18,372 nt of DNA from contig JAIWNI010000237.1 in the NCBI GenBank assembly GCA_025331435.1, forward strand, positions 1 to 18,372. Reading direction: 5' to 3'. How positions within the stretch are numbered: position 1 is the first letter of the stretch; each line of letters begins with the position of its first letter. Both the position numbers and the translations under genes were made by a program. This DNA is from Choanephora cucurbitarum (lineage: Eukaryota; Mucoromycota; Mucoromycetes; Mucorales; Choanephoraceae). Shown here piece by piece: positions 1 through 9,377 of this stretch. The notes beneath the pieces were generated by a model. It searched no databases and was not told the DNA's origin. It saw only the letters and a list, made by a program, of their open reading frames with translations.

Positions 1-64
1 ATGCTCGTCTATAAAAATTGGCAAAGGTTACCACCAAAATCTTTTCAACTCTAATACAACATTA

Positions 65-801
65 CTATGATTGCTTACTTTGACCACCATGGGTAGTATC
101 CATGCCAAAAAATTCAGCGCCATTATCAAAGTTTTGATTCAAAGAAAGATTAACAAAAAAGTAACCTTCTTTGACACCTTCTCCAAGCACTGTGGGACCA
201 ACTTCTGGGTGTACCATATCTTTAAGCTTTCCGGTAACCAATGGTATACAAGGAATTACTTGCAAAGCCAAAGGAGTGATATGGAACTTTTCTTCCACTG
301 CTCGTCCAAGAAAACCAATGACAGAAGGCATTTGTCTCATTGGACCAGTGGCAATTACCATGATAGATTCTTTCTTGGTTTTGATACAGTCAAAAGTCCA
401 AGTTTCATCATAATCAAGCAAGGACTTTTCTACCAGTTCTTTGTCAGCAACTGCTTGGACACTATAACGTCTACTTAATATAAGTGTATTAGTTGATGTT
501 ATCCGATTCTCAAAGGCGCCTTTCTTTTTCCCAATGATAACAAATACACTAGCACATAGCCACCCACTTATTTATCTGGATAAAGTTCGACTTACGCTGA
601 GCGAGGCTCATATAAAAGGAAATAATTTTTTTGTTCAACATCGACTATTTCTATCGTATGAGGAAGAATACACCGACAAACGTTGAAATTATTGACTCCA
701 TCTTGAATATAGTAGGAAATAAAAAACCAAAAAGTCTTTAACCGAAAGGTGTATCTATTTATGCCACATTTTACAGAATATTTTGATTGATGTTTCACCA
801 C
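65..801 (-). CDS. Possible two-exon hypothetical gene (3' part)
   Basis: I do not recognise this protein. The better-supported part is the 3' exon, 548 down to 65, which reads about 160 codons to a TAG stop and has a protein-like composition (a run IMVIATGPMRQMPS, then LGEGVKEGYFF, ending GMDTTHGGQ). Just upstream on this strand a GTAAGT donor at 595 and a TAG acceptor ending at 549 define a 47-nt intron. Splicing there joins the exon in frame to an open stretch reaching at least 801. That upstream stretch begins at a GTG, has no ATG, and is AT-rich, so the true first exon may lie elsewhere. If both exons are used, about 229 residues are visible. No membrane segment or known motif stands out. 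The plus-strand reading frames over 71-478 are shadows of this exon. The 3' exon is moderately likely to be real; the 5' exon is doubtful. Confidence 0.35.
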
Positions 802-2056
802 AAAATGTGTAGCATTATTTCCAATTTAGTGATTGATAATAGGGTTTAATGTGAAAACTGTATTGTGTCACTTTGAGCGGATAACGACCTAAAAGGGTAA
901 AAGCATGCTGTATGTATTTGATATCATGTCGCAGAGTAGTGAAGATGCTGTTGCAATTCAAACTCTTTTAAGGTGTTTACAGCCTGAAATTATTTTATAA
1001 TTGTAGCAGTTCTTTATCCATTTAATATGAGCTGCATGAAACAATATACGATTTTTGACAGTCGAACCAATCAAAAACGATTGCTGAAATAAAAAATCAA
1101 AGTCAGATGTAAAAGGCAGTTTAATGGGAAACTAAAGCAGAATATACAGTTCACTCAAAGAATCTGTTAGCATGAAAGCATACTATGTAACATAGCGCTT
1201 TATACATAGTTCTTTGTACAGTCTTGTTTCTAGTACTTGTTATTATCTAGAAATAATCAACTATTTTAAGCAAACTGTGTGTTGGATAGCCTTTAAAAAA
1301 AATTGCTAATTAGCAATAACCTAAAATATTGAATGCAAGTAGAGGGACAAGAAAATAGTGGAATGAATCTTATTTTGTTTAGATTGTTCTACGCAACAAA
1401 ACCTGCATGATTTCACTTTGTAGCAAATTGCCAAAAACAAACCGACATTATGGTTAATTGATCGACTGGAAGGGTTCTTTTTCAGGAACATGGTGTAACA
1501 AACTTTATTTTGACTGTATATGTCAATTTCCGGCTTGTGCATGAAATTGAAGTGAGAACATTCATGTACTAGGTAACAACAAGACAATCAATTGCTCTCT
1601 TCATTTCGTCCTAAATCTATGTTTAATGTCATTAATAACCATTTGCTTATATATATAACTGATGGCTCTGCATACAAACATATCTTTTATAAATGACGCT
1701 ATGCTAGTACACTGGTTTGCAGCAATATTGTTTGGTTAGTTTGTGTAGAGTATTTTTTGCTTATTTCTAGAATCAGTCCATTCGCTGTTACTTAAAACAA
1801 AGTAAGTTTAAAAAAAGTTGATACGACATTATAAGGTTTAATACTTCGTAACATGTTAATTAGCATGATTACTGATGAGACCAGTCTTATATTGTCCTTT
1901 GCAAGCAGACAATTGGTTCTTGATGTTTGAGTACCCAAACAATTCAGATATCCACATGTTCTCAATCAGTGTCCGCGTCCCAATCTTAACGATCGTAGTC
2001 CTTAATCAGTGACTGGTATCGCAATCCTTGATATGGTTGCATTTGTCTTAGCGTTT
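802..2056. other. AT-rich spacer without a convincing gene
   Basis: No reading frame here looks protein-like. An 88-codon minus-strand frame at 1321-1587 has low-complexity AT-driven composition and no start or splice context. Near the right end an imperfect direct repeat of about 40 nt is visible: AATCAGTG followed by CAATC at 1964-1985 and again at 2004-2026. It lies just upstream of the promoter of the next gene and could be a regulatory duplication, but this is weak. Confidence 0.5.
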
Positions 2057-2066
2057 CATATAAAAA
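2057..2066 (+). promoter_or_regulatory. TATA box of the 2130 gene
   Basis: CATATAAAAA lies 73 nt before the ATG at 2130. The intervening leader is CA- and T-rich, ends ACAAGACAAAATG, and has no upstream ATG. Spacing and context fit a fungal core promoter with initiation near 2090. Confidence 0.6.
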
Positions 2067-2129
2067 GGAGGCTCTCAACTTCAATCGAATTCAATCTCTG
2101 TACAATTTATTCAAATTACACAAGACAAA

Positions 2130-3041
2130 ATGTTTATTGGCGAATTCTCTGATGCTATGGTTACTGACCACCCCACCTTTAGAATCAATGCAAGAAATGT
2201 AATTGCCGAAGTGAAAGCTATTGATTCTGGCGTTAGAGCAAAGTTGTATTTCAGCCATCCTGCTCTTATGTATTACTGTATCCGGTTCTGTGAAATTGAA
2301 TCAAGACATCACTTTATTGGTATGTAATCTTTGATTAAAGTGTTTAGAAAAAAGACCTAAGCTAATACATTGGATGATAGGTAATTTGAATGTAACTGCC
2401 TACACATTTGATCATACCAGTAGAGCATTTGCCAGTATCAGAATGAGTGTTGATGGTGTTCGACCTATTCTTCAGGTCTCTGATGATGGCCATGTTATTC
2501 CCACGCAAGCACAAAGAATCAGAGTTCGCGACTTTGATAGACGCCAGCGGTTCTATAAGCTCAAGTTTATGGTGTACAAGTACGTATGGGAAAACATTGA
2601 TGAGGATTTTGTGACGCTGTCAGATGGAAGCAGTATAGACACATTTGCTACCGAAGTTAGCAGAATGTACACTGACCTGGGTAAGTTGCCTTGAATTATA
2701 TTACGGTCAAGTTCTAACACGACTTTTTGTGTTCGTAAATACTAGTCGCTAGAGGTCTTGTTATTGCTTCCTACAATCCTGTGGCTGTTGACACCGCTGT
2801 CAACGTTCCCGATTCTGATGAGTCAAGCCGTCCTGTACCAAGAACCATGCGTACTGTCTATGAGTACAATGATAATGTGACAAGAATTACAGATTGGTCT
2901 GAGCCATATCTCAGTTTTCAAAATCTGAACTCTGATCAAGATCCCATCTCCCCTGAAGCATTCATAATTCCTGGTGAAGAACTAGTGCGCTCACCATCTG
3001 TCGGTGAAAGAAGACGTAGAACAACAGAGATGGAAGATTAA
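2130..3041 (+). CDS. Intact three-exon gene, 261 aa, unknown function
   Basis: Exons are 2130-2319, 2381-2680 and 2746-3041. The introns are 61 nt (GTATGT...ATAG) and 65 nt (GTAAGT...CTAG). Both join frames exactly, giving 261 residues and a TAA stop. The ATG is chosen from the TATA box 73 nt upstream and the CAAAATG context. I recognise no domain. Residues 1-163 look like a compact mixed alpha/beta fold (FRINARNVIAEVK, then FASIRMSVDGVRPILQVSDDGH, then a basic stretch RVRDFDRRQRFYKLKF). Residues 164-261 are polar and probably flexible, ending in the basic run GERRRR and an acidic end. There is no signal peptide, membrane segment or zinc motif. It lies 0.25 kb upstream of the Helitron gene on the same strand and, unlike it, has no frameshift or stop. 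It may be a Helitron-carried first ORF or an unrelated host gene. An RPA-like OB-fold protein, as some Helitrons carry, was considered but no signature is visible. Confidence 0.8.
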
Positions 3042-3260
3042 AATGATCCATAGTTTGAAATATGTTATGAAAAGGGTCAAAAAAATAAAAAAAAATCTTG
3101 CCTCAAAAATTACCATAATAAGAATGAATATATTAACAGAAAATGTGTAAAGACTATGTGTAACAATTTACAATTGTTGAAGTAGCACAACGCGTTCTCC
3201 CATTTTTGAACATTGTAACTTAAAGCTTCTAGATAATTGTTGAACCTTATTTTGAAATAA

Positions 3261-3268
3261 TATATAAA
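3261..3268 (+). promoter_or_regulatory. TATA box of the Helitron gene
   Basis: TATATAAA lies 59 nt before the ATG at 3327 but only 20 nt before the ATG at 3288. With usual TATA-to-start spacing of 30 nt or more, transcription would begin after 3288, so 3327 is the more likely translation start. Confidence 0.45.
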
Positions 3269-3326
3269 GCTTTGTTTCGAAAAAAACATGATCTTTTATT
3301 TTACAAAAAATAAATATCTTACTATA

Positions 3327-4999
3327 ATGTTCTTTGCTTTCCGTGTTGAAAACCCTAACTTGTCTACTTTTAACAGAATTCAAAAGAGACAAATTGAATC
3401 TTTTCAAAAGTTCACCAACGAGAAGCCTAATGGTTTCTGTTGTATCTGCTTGAAGGTCTTGTATCCTGAAGAACAAAGATACCGCAAGTTCCAACCAGAA
3501 TTTGCTTTTCCTTGCACCAACTGGAAGATGGAGCCCATTGCTAAATCCGATGATCAAGAAAAAAAGATGGTTTGTAAGGACCATGCCAAGTCCATCGAAT
3601 CCTTCAAGGAGTTCGAATACCCAGGTAAACTAGATTACTCTCAAATCAGAAGGAATGATACCTAACTATATCAATTTGAATAAATAGGTGATTTAATTGA
3701 AGAAACAGCCAAGATGAATTACCGTGAAAAAGCTGCTCTTGCCCCCATTAAGTTGATGTCACAAATCACAAGAAAGTCCACTTTGTTGCATGGTAGAATT
3801 GGCCACTATGAAGTAAAGGGTAACATGTATAACGTGCACAATTATGAATTTGCTGAGATGGCATACGGTGGTACCCTCAGTATGTTTTTCCAGAGAGGTG
3901 ATCCTATTAATATCAATAAGAAGAATGTTCAAGATGCCTACAAACGTTTACAAGAAACGCACCCTTTGTTGGCTCGATACAATCTCCCCCAATTGACCTA
4001 CTCTCTTGTGAACTATCACATTACCGAAAACAAGAAGCATGTAGGAATCGAAAAGGGATGGCTCAACAATGCTCTGTTCGCCAAAGATGATGTTAACCCC
4101 CAGGCTACTGATGTTGAGTTCAAGGATCTCATTATTGGTCAAGATAATGTTGGAAAGTACGTGAGATACTCTCACCCTAGTCTCTTGGCCTTGGTGTTTC
4201 CCTACTTGTATACCAATTGTACTGGTCACTATTCTTTGGTTCCAACACACACTGATGAATATCGTAACAGGGAAGGCATCTACGGGCTACCAGCAAGACA
4301 AGGAGGAGTTGCTCAAGCCACACTGAACGGAGAAAGTCTTGGCTATTATGCTAAAACCAGACTACTTGCCAAGGATAGACGTTTTGCTCGTGACCCCTCT
4401 TTTCTTTTCTTCATGCTTGACCTCATCGAAAAAAGAAATATTTCTGCTGCTAACAGGTTTGTTGTTTCTACCAAAGGCCGTGAAAACTTAAGAAGAAAGA
4501 GATGTAGTAGATACAGCAACCAACAAGTTGAAAAAGAATATTGTCTCCACTGTGCCTTCCCAGATTAGGTCTTCATACAGTTACAAAAGAAAAAACTTCT
4601 TGGCTTTGCGATGTATCTTCGAAAGTCTTGGTCCTCCTGAACTCTTCCTGACTTTTACTTGTGATGACAAGAACCCAGAATTCAAAGGCTTGAGCGACGA
4701 AGACATCAACTTTAGTTGGGAAGATCCAGTTATGTTTTCTCGACACTTCAAAAGATTTATACCGACTATATCTGTAAGAATTTTGCTCAGCAAATTGGTG
4801 GTATAAAAGAGTACAGTTGGGTGATGGAAATTCAAGATCGTGGCAGTCCCCATATTCGTATGGTTTTATGGAGAAACAAATCTGTTCAAGAGCTCATTGA
4901 AATGAATATTATTTATACCTGGTTTTCTAGTAACTCCACCAGCGATCCGTTATTGTACAAGTTAGTAGAAGATTTACAAGTTCATAGATGTAACGATAA
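3327..4999 (+). pseudogene. Helitron RepHel, N-terminal and Rep part (broken)
   Basis: First part of the RepHel protein. Exon 3327-3624 encodes a possible zinc-binding N-terminus (CCIC near 3436, later VCKDH). A 63-nt intron (3625-3687) leads to a long exon, 3688-4999, with a DUF6570-like conserved region (ALAPIKLMSQITRKSTLLHG) and then Helitron_like_N (YAKTRLLAKDRRFARDPSFL near 4350-4410). An extra A at about 4497-4500 shifts the frame +1. The Rep domain follows with motif 1 (LFLTFTCDDKNPEF). A -1 shift occurs at about 4750-4755. The HUH nuclease motif at 4851-4859 reads His-Ile-Arg, although the family needs His-hydrophobic-His to bind the metal. This alone should abolish strand nicking. 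Family members cut DNA in the nucleus to start rolling-circle transposition. Assignment is secure; activity is very unlikely. Confidence 0.9.
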
Positions 5000-5045
5000 G
5001 TAAGTTGTCTTTCTCAAGCATTAACTAATATCTTGATTTCTATAG

Positions 5046-5942
5046 TTATTGTAAAAGAGGTGATCCCACGAAGAAGTGTAGATTTGGATATCCTAAGCCG
5101 TATGCAACTGAAACTGTGATTGAAGACAACTGCAACGTAATCTACAAGCGCGATGTTGGTGATGCCTCAGTCAACAATTACAATCCCTACCTGTTGGCCA
5201 CATTCAGAACAAGTATGGATATTCAATATAACAACGGTCCTCAAGCTGTACGATATCTCGCAAAATACCTCGCAAAAGATGACTATGAAGCCAAGATTAT
5301 GCTCAAAAATGTCATATCGCAGAACTCTGGTTATTACAAAAGAACTTCGTTTGTAACAGAACGTGAACACTAATCAAACACGTATAGTTGGTGCTGTTGA
5401 GGCAACCTATGATGTTCTTGGCTGGCGCAAACATAGCAACTCTCGAGAAGTCTTGTTCTTGAATACTAATCTTTTTGGTCAAGATACCAAGGGTCTTAGA
5501 AGTGACATTCATGATGTAGATCCTGATTCAGATGACATTTATGCCAAGACACATGTCGGTAAGTCTGCGATTAGATACCAAGTAATGATAAATTTATATT
5601 GATCTGCTCAATTAGAAATCTATGAAGATCGTGATGGTGCTGCTGAGCTTACTATGCCACAGTTCTTTTGTTTTTACAAGCGCGAATATGGAAGAAAGTC
5701 TTTAGATGGAATCGTAACTGACGTTCAACGTGACTATCATCCAAGCCCTCTGCCAATGTATATCTGTTGTCCAAAGCTCAAGCATGTGTACAAGTTGATC
5801 AAAGACAAGCCACGTTTCTGGAGAACATTCAACCAAAGCGAAATGAACGGTGAAAGTTTCTACTATCAGCAAATCGTTACAAAGAAAGCAATATTGAATA
5901 CAACATTTAGAACAGAAATGGAAGCCTATGTTACTTGGAAAG
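5046..5942 (+). pseudogene. Helitron RepHel, Y2 and linker part (broken)
   Basis: Continuation of the same gene after a 46-nt intron (5000-5045). It opens with the family's Cys-rich stretch (YCKRGDPTKKCRFGYPKP), then the Rep tyrosine motif Tyr-Leu-Ala-Lys-Tyr at 5254-5268. Both catalytic tyrosines, which attach covalently to the cut DNA ends, are kept even though the HUH motif is lost. An extra A near 5365 shifts the frame +1; the next frame continues with TRIVGAVEATYDVLGW, the usual motif after the tyrosines. Another intron (5559-5615, GTAAGT...TTAG) joins to the exon ending at 5942 before a GTGAGT donor. This region links the nuclease to the helicase. Exon phases match at each junction. Confidence 0.85.
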
Positions 5943-6012
5943 GTGAGTGGATTGGATTCCTACTGTGATCGCATAAATTTAAAATTAACATAATCAATTT
6001 TGATAAATGTAG

Positions 6013-7456
6013 ATTACTATGAACACTTAATTCAATCTTGAAGAAGGTGGTATTCAAGTCAATCGACAAGTAAACATCGAATCGTTACAAGATGTCAATG
6101 ATGCTGAAAGAGGTATAGATGTCTCTCGTGATGAACTATCTGTCATGCTTTCAACCGCCAACTCGGATCAGAAAAGTATTTATGATCAACTAGTAGAAGA
6201 AATGAATGTGAACTCTGTTGCTTTTGTATCTGGGGCCGCTGGTACTGGCAAGTCTTTTATTTTGAAGAATGTTAGAAAGACATTATAAGATCGAAGGCTA
6301 CAAAGTAAGACAGATTCTATAAAATAAAAATTGGATACTGACTACCATAACTTTAATAGGTATTCAAGTTAGCTCCTACAGGTGTAGCCGCTTACAACAT
6401 CTCAGGACAAACACTGCATCGCTTTTTTGGCCTCACAAACGTAGCTTTGGTTCCCAACTTTTCTCTTTTGGATCAATATGTTAAGCTTTACCCAAAAATG
6501 ATTTTGCTCATTGACGAATACTCGATGATCAGCTCAAAGCTACTCGAATCAATCAATGAAGCTCTTACAAAAGTCACAAACAGAAATGCCAATATGGGTG
6601 GAATACGAACGATCTTTTTTGGCGATATTGCTCAACTGCTTCCAGTAAAGTCGAACGAAGGAAAGATCTGGGAGTCAGATATTTTTAACACTGTCAACCG
6701 CTATCAGCTTCGTATACCAGTAAGACAAAACGATCCAACTTTTGTAGCCATTCTCAATAAGGTTAGATGCTACAATTTCGATCAGTCTGTTATCGAATTT
6801 ATAAATGCTCGTACTGTTCGTAAATCAGAGCTACCTTCCCGCTGCCTTCGCCTTTACACTACCATTGAAAGGGTAAGAACTGCCAATGAAAGTGATTACA
6901 AATCTTTTCCTGGTGAAGGCAAGATTTATGATGCTCAAGACAACTACACGGGTAATGCTGGTACAGCTAAAGCCGCTTTAACTGAAACAAGACTCCTACA
7001 AAAACTTCCTTTGAAGATTAATATGCCAGTAATGCTCATACAAAATCTCAATGTTCAAGGTGGCTGGGTGAATGGTACTATTGCTCAAATTGAGTTCATG
7101 GAAGACGAAAATATCTGCTTAAGAAAAAAGTCTGATACCGGCAATTCTGACCACATCTACTGGATCCAGCGAAATTAGCCGTCAAGTACCAGGTACAAGC
7201 TATGTTCGTACACAATACCCTCTTGTTCCCGCCTTTGCTGCCACCATACACAAATCCACAAAGTTTAACAATTGACAAAGTAGCCATCCATCTTGACAAT
7301 ATGAATACTCATGGTCAGTTGTATGTAGCTATGTCTAGAGTAAGAAAGCCTGAAGATCTCTACTTTTTTGGTGCAGATTTACCTTTGAGCATTAAACGCA
7401 AATTTGGTGCTGATGTTGATGCAGTTGAAATCATTAGAAAAAAAGAAAAAAAATAG
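6013..7456 (+). pseudogene. Helitron RepHel, Pif1-like helicase part (broken)
   Basis: Follows a 70-nt intron (5943-6012). Frame changes of +1 at about 6037 (beside an in-frame TGA at 6039) and 6286, a 55-nt intron (6305-6359), then +1 shifts at about 7173 and 7257 break the frame. All core superfamily 1B helicase motifs are still readable: Walker A GAAGTGKS at 6232-6255; motif Ia with APTGVAAYNISGQTLHRFF; Walker B IDEYSM near 6510-6527; motif III GDIAQLLPV; and motif VI YVAMSRVR at 7322-7345. In Helitrons this ATP-driven helicase unwinds the strand cut by Rep. The coding exons of the whole gene add up to about 3.8 kb (roughly 1280 codons), near full length, so this is a late-stage but complete copy rather than a fragment. 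The protein ends in a lysine-rich tail (RKKEKK) and TAG. Confidence 0.9.
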
Positions 7457-8012
7457 TCATTGCATCTTTCAACCATATATATCTTATCCATAAACTTTAC
7501 CAATATACTTTATCAATAGACATTATCCAATTAAAATATATCTAATAAACAATTACAACTTTTACCTAGTCTACTAAACAAGCCTACAATAAGCTCACGT
7601 CTAGCACTCTGAAAAACACATGGCGTACAAAGCACCTCAATTGACAAGTGTAAGCGTGAACCAACTAACCCATATTATCAAGCGCATCAAAAGAGCTCAC
7701 CGATGAACGGAAAAATTACAAGTCCATCACAAAAAAAATCGCAGTCTAAAAACGACCCAAAAAGCAGACGACAAGAACAAAAGCGTGCAGGTCGTTTTTA
7801 TTACTTCATTTTTTTTATTTTATTTTATTTTGTTTTCATCATGAAGTTCAGAAGATATATAAGTAGTATATTTTGTAATAATAAATCATTCAAGTTCTTT
7901 CTTTCTCTTAATTTTCTTGGGTACTTACTCTCTACTGCTCATTCATTTCTAGTTGGATTTGATTTCCCTTTAAATAATCCTGATCTTATTATGTAATTGT
8001 ATCTTTTACAAC
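7457..8012. other. Spacer with T-rich tracts and a short hairpin
   Basis: No supported gene. Two short frames (7620-7706 and 7703-7996) overlap by ATGA but are low-complexity and lack any homology I recognise. A TTTTA-repeat tract runs at about 7805-7835. The Helitron 3' end and the left breakpoint of the next retroelement should lie in here, but neither can be placed. Confidence 0.5.
7747..7800. repeat. Perfect 11-bp inverted repeat
   Basis: TAAAAACGACC at 7747-7757 is mirrored by GGTCGTTTTTA at 7790-7800 with a 32-nt spacer. The outer TA on each side would fit a TA target duplication around a tiny Tc1/mariner-type remnant, or it may simply be a hairpin between the two elements. Confidence 0.5.
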
Positions 8013-9377
8013 ATGCCTGGTTCTTTTGCCTGGTTCCTCTCTATCTATTATTTCCTTCAAAATGGTAGTTATCCGAAAGATGCTGATGTTGCTATAAAAA
8101 AGAAGATCAAGTACCAAGCTAGTCGTTTGTATCTAAATGAAGATGGTCGTATGCTTGACAAGAAAGCTAATCGTGAAGTTCCTCATGAGGGAAATGCTTT
8201 GGAGGTGGTCAATCGTGTACATGAAGAAGGTCATCTAGGTATCCTGAATACTTTGGATAAGGTAGGTTCAATTCTATGTGTTGAAAGATGCTCGTCAATT
8301 GGTTACTATGGTAGTTCAAAATTGTGATACCTGTCAGTTTAGAGCTCGTATCAAGGCTACTAGATCCAATCCCGCTGTTATTCTTAAAACTCCCAGACAT
8401 CCTTTCTTCACTATCAGTTGTGATACTATTGGTCCCTTACCTCTAACTGATAGAAAGAATAGGTATATATTGACTGGTATTTGCTAATCTGACTCGTTTT
8501 CCTGTTGCCAAGGCTGTCCCTGATATCAATGAAGTTACCACTGGTGATTTTTATTTTTCTGAAGTTGTCAAGACTTTTGGTGTCCCAAATTAACTGTCAT
8601 ACCGATCGCGGTCAAAATTTCATCTCTACATACATTCAACATTTCCTGAAACAACTGGGTTGTAAAGCCACTATGACTACAAGTTACCGTCCCCAGGCTA
8701 ATGGAATGTGTGAACGGTTGAATGGTTCTCTCTGCTCTGTCCTGGCCAAGTTAGCCAGAAGTGATAAGAAGTCAGATCAATGGGATCTATATTTGGATGC
8801 TGCTCTCATGGATACTAAGATCAACTGTCAATTCTGGTACTGGTTATTCACCCAGTTATCTGCTTTTTGGATATGAGATGAAGACTCCTGCTGTTTGGGT
8901 GCCTGCTAGGTTAGATTTTGTTGAAGGTGAAGAAGAAGAAGCCGTTGTTGAAAGTATTGTTCAAATTCAAGAAAAGTTGGTTGGTGTGAGAGAAGAAGCA
9001 AGACAGAAGTCTGATGAGCGTAAGTTGTTGAATAAGAAACTGCTATGACAATAAGGTGGTTTTTCGTCGTGTCTTTGAAGTTGGTGAAGAAGTCTTGTTG
9101 AAGGTGGATGTTGTTGACAACAAGTTGGGTGATCGATGGGAAGGGCCCATATAAGGTGTTGAAGGTGAATTCCAAGTCAGGTACTTATTACCTTACCGGT
9201 AACAATAGCTTAAGACTTAAGCATCCTGTAAATGGTGACCGGCTCAAGCCTTTTACTTCTGGTGGTGTGAATCGTTTTGTTCCTGACGTGTTGGTATCTC
9301 AAGCGAATGCACAGTTTAGGCGTTGGGTTGAAGCTCGTAAAGGTGTAGCGGAAGTAAACACTGTTTACCTCTGTTAA
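8013..9377 (+). pseudogene. Truncated Ty3/gypsy integrase (six frameshifts)
   Basis: The integrase end of a Ty3/gypsy pol polyprotein, which joins retrotransposon cDNA to the host chromosome. Reading across three frames gives the full domain order. The zinc finger has His at 8220 and 8232 (HEEGH) and Cys at 8323 and 8332 (CDTC). The catalytic core has Asp at 8422, Asp at 8604 (TDRGQNF) and Glu at 8712 (CERLN), the last two 35 residues apart as in DX35E integrases. The C-terminus has RWEGPYKVL, a GPY/F module, and ends at TAA 9375-9377. Net +1 shifts fall near 8271, 8481, 8592, 8820, 9043 and 9149. No gag, protease or RT lies upstream, so the copy is 5'-truncated. It is a different family from the minus-strand element at 10521-16388. 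Confidence 0.85.

Larger units (their letters stand above)
3261..7456 (+). mobile_element. Helitron, autonomous type, decayed; ends not located
   Basis: A rolling-circle transposon recognised from its RepHel gene, with an HUH/Y2 Rep nuclease fused to a Pif1-family helicase. The bounds given cover promoter and gene only. Helitrons normally start with TC and end with a short hairpin followed by CTRR, inserted between A and T. I could not find a convincing pair of such ends: CTAGT at 7566-7570 has no hairpin before it. The intact gene at 2130-3041 may lie inside the same element. Confidence 0.85.

Noticed and set aside
71..478. A 135-codon plus-strand frame, and an 80-codon one at 171-413
   Set aside because: Both lie antisense to the more protein-like minus-strand exon and have no promoter or recognisable motif.
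1321..1587. An 88-codon minus-strand frame
   Set aside because: AT-driven composition rich in Ser, Asn, Phe and Cys; no promoter, start context or splice partners.
7566..7570. CTAGT as a Helitron 3' end
   Set aside because: No GC-rich hairpin in the preceding 10 to 30 bases; such short words occur by chance.
7620..7996. Two small frames overlapping by ATGA, like bacterial coupled genes
   Set aside because: The second becomes a Phe-rich translation of a T-tract, no domain is visible, and the context is eukaryotic.
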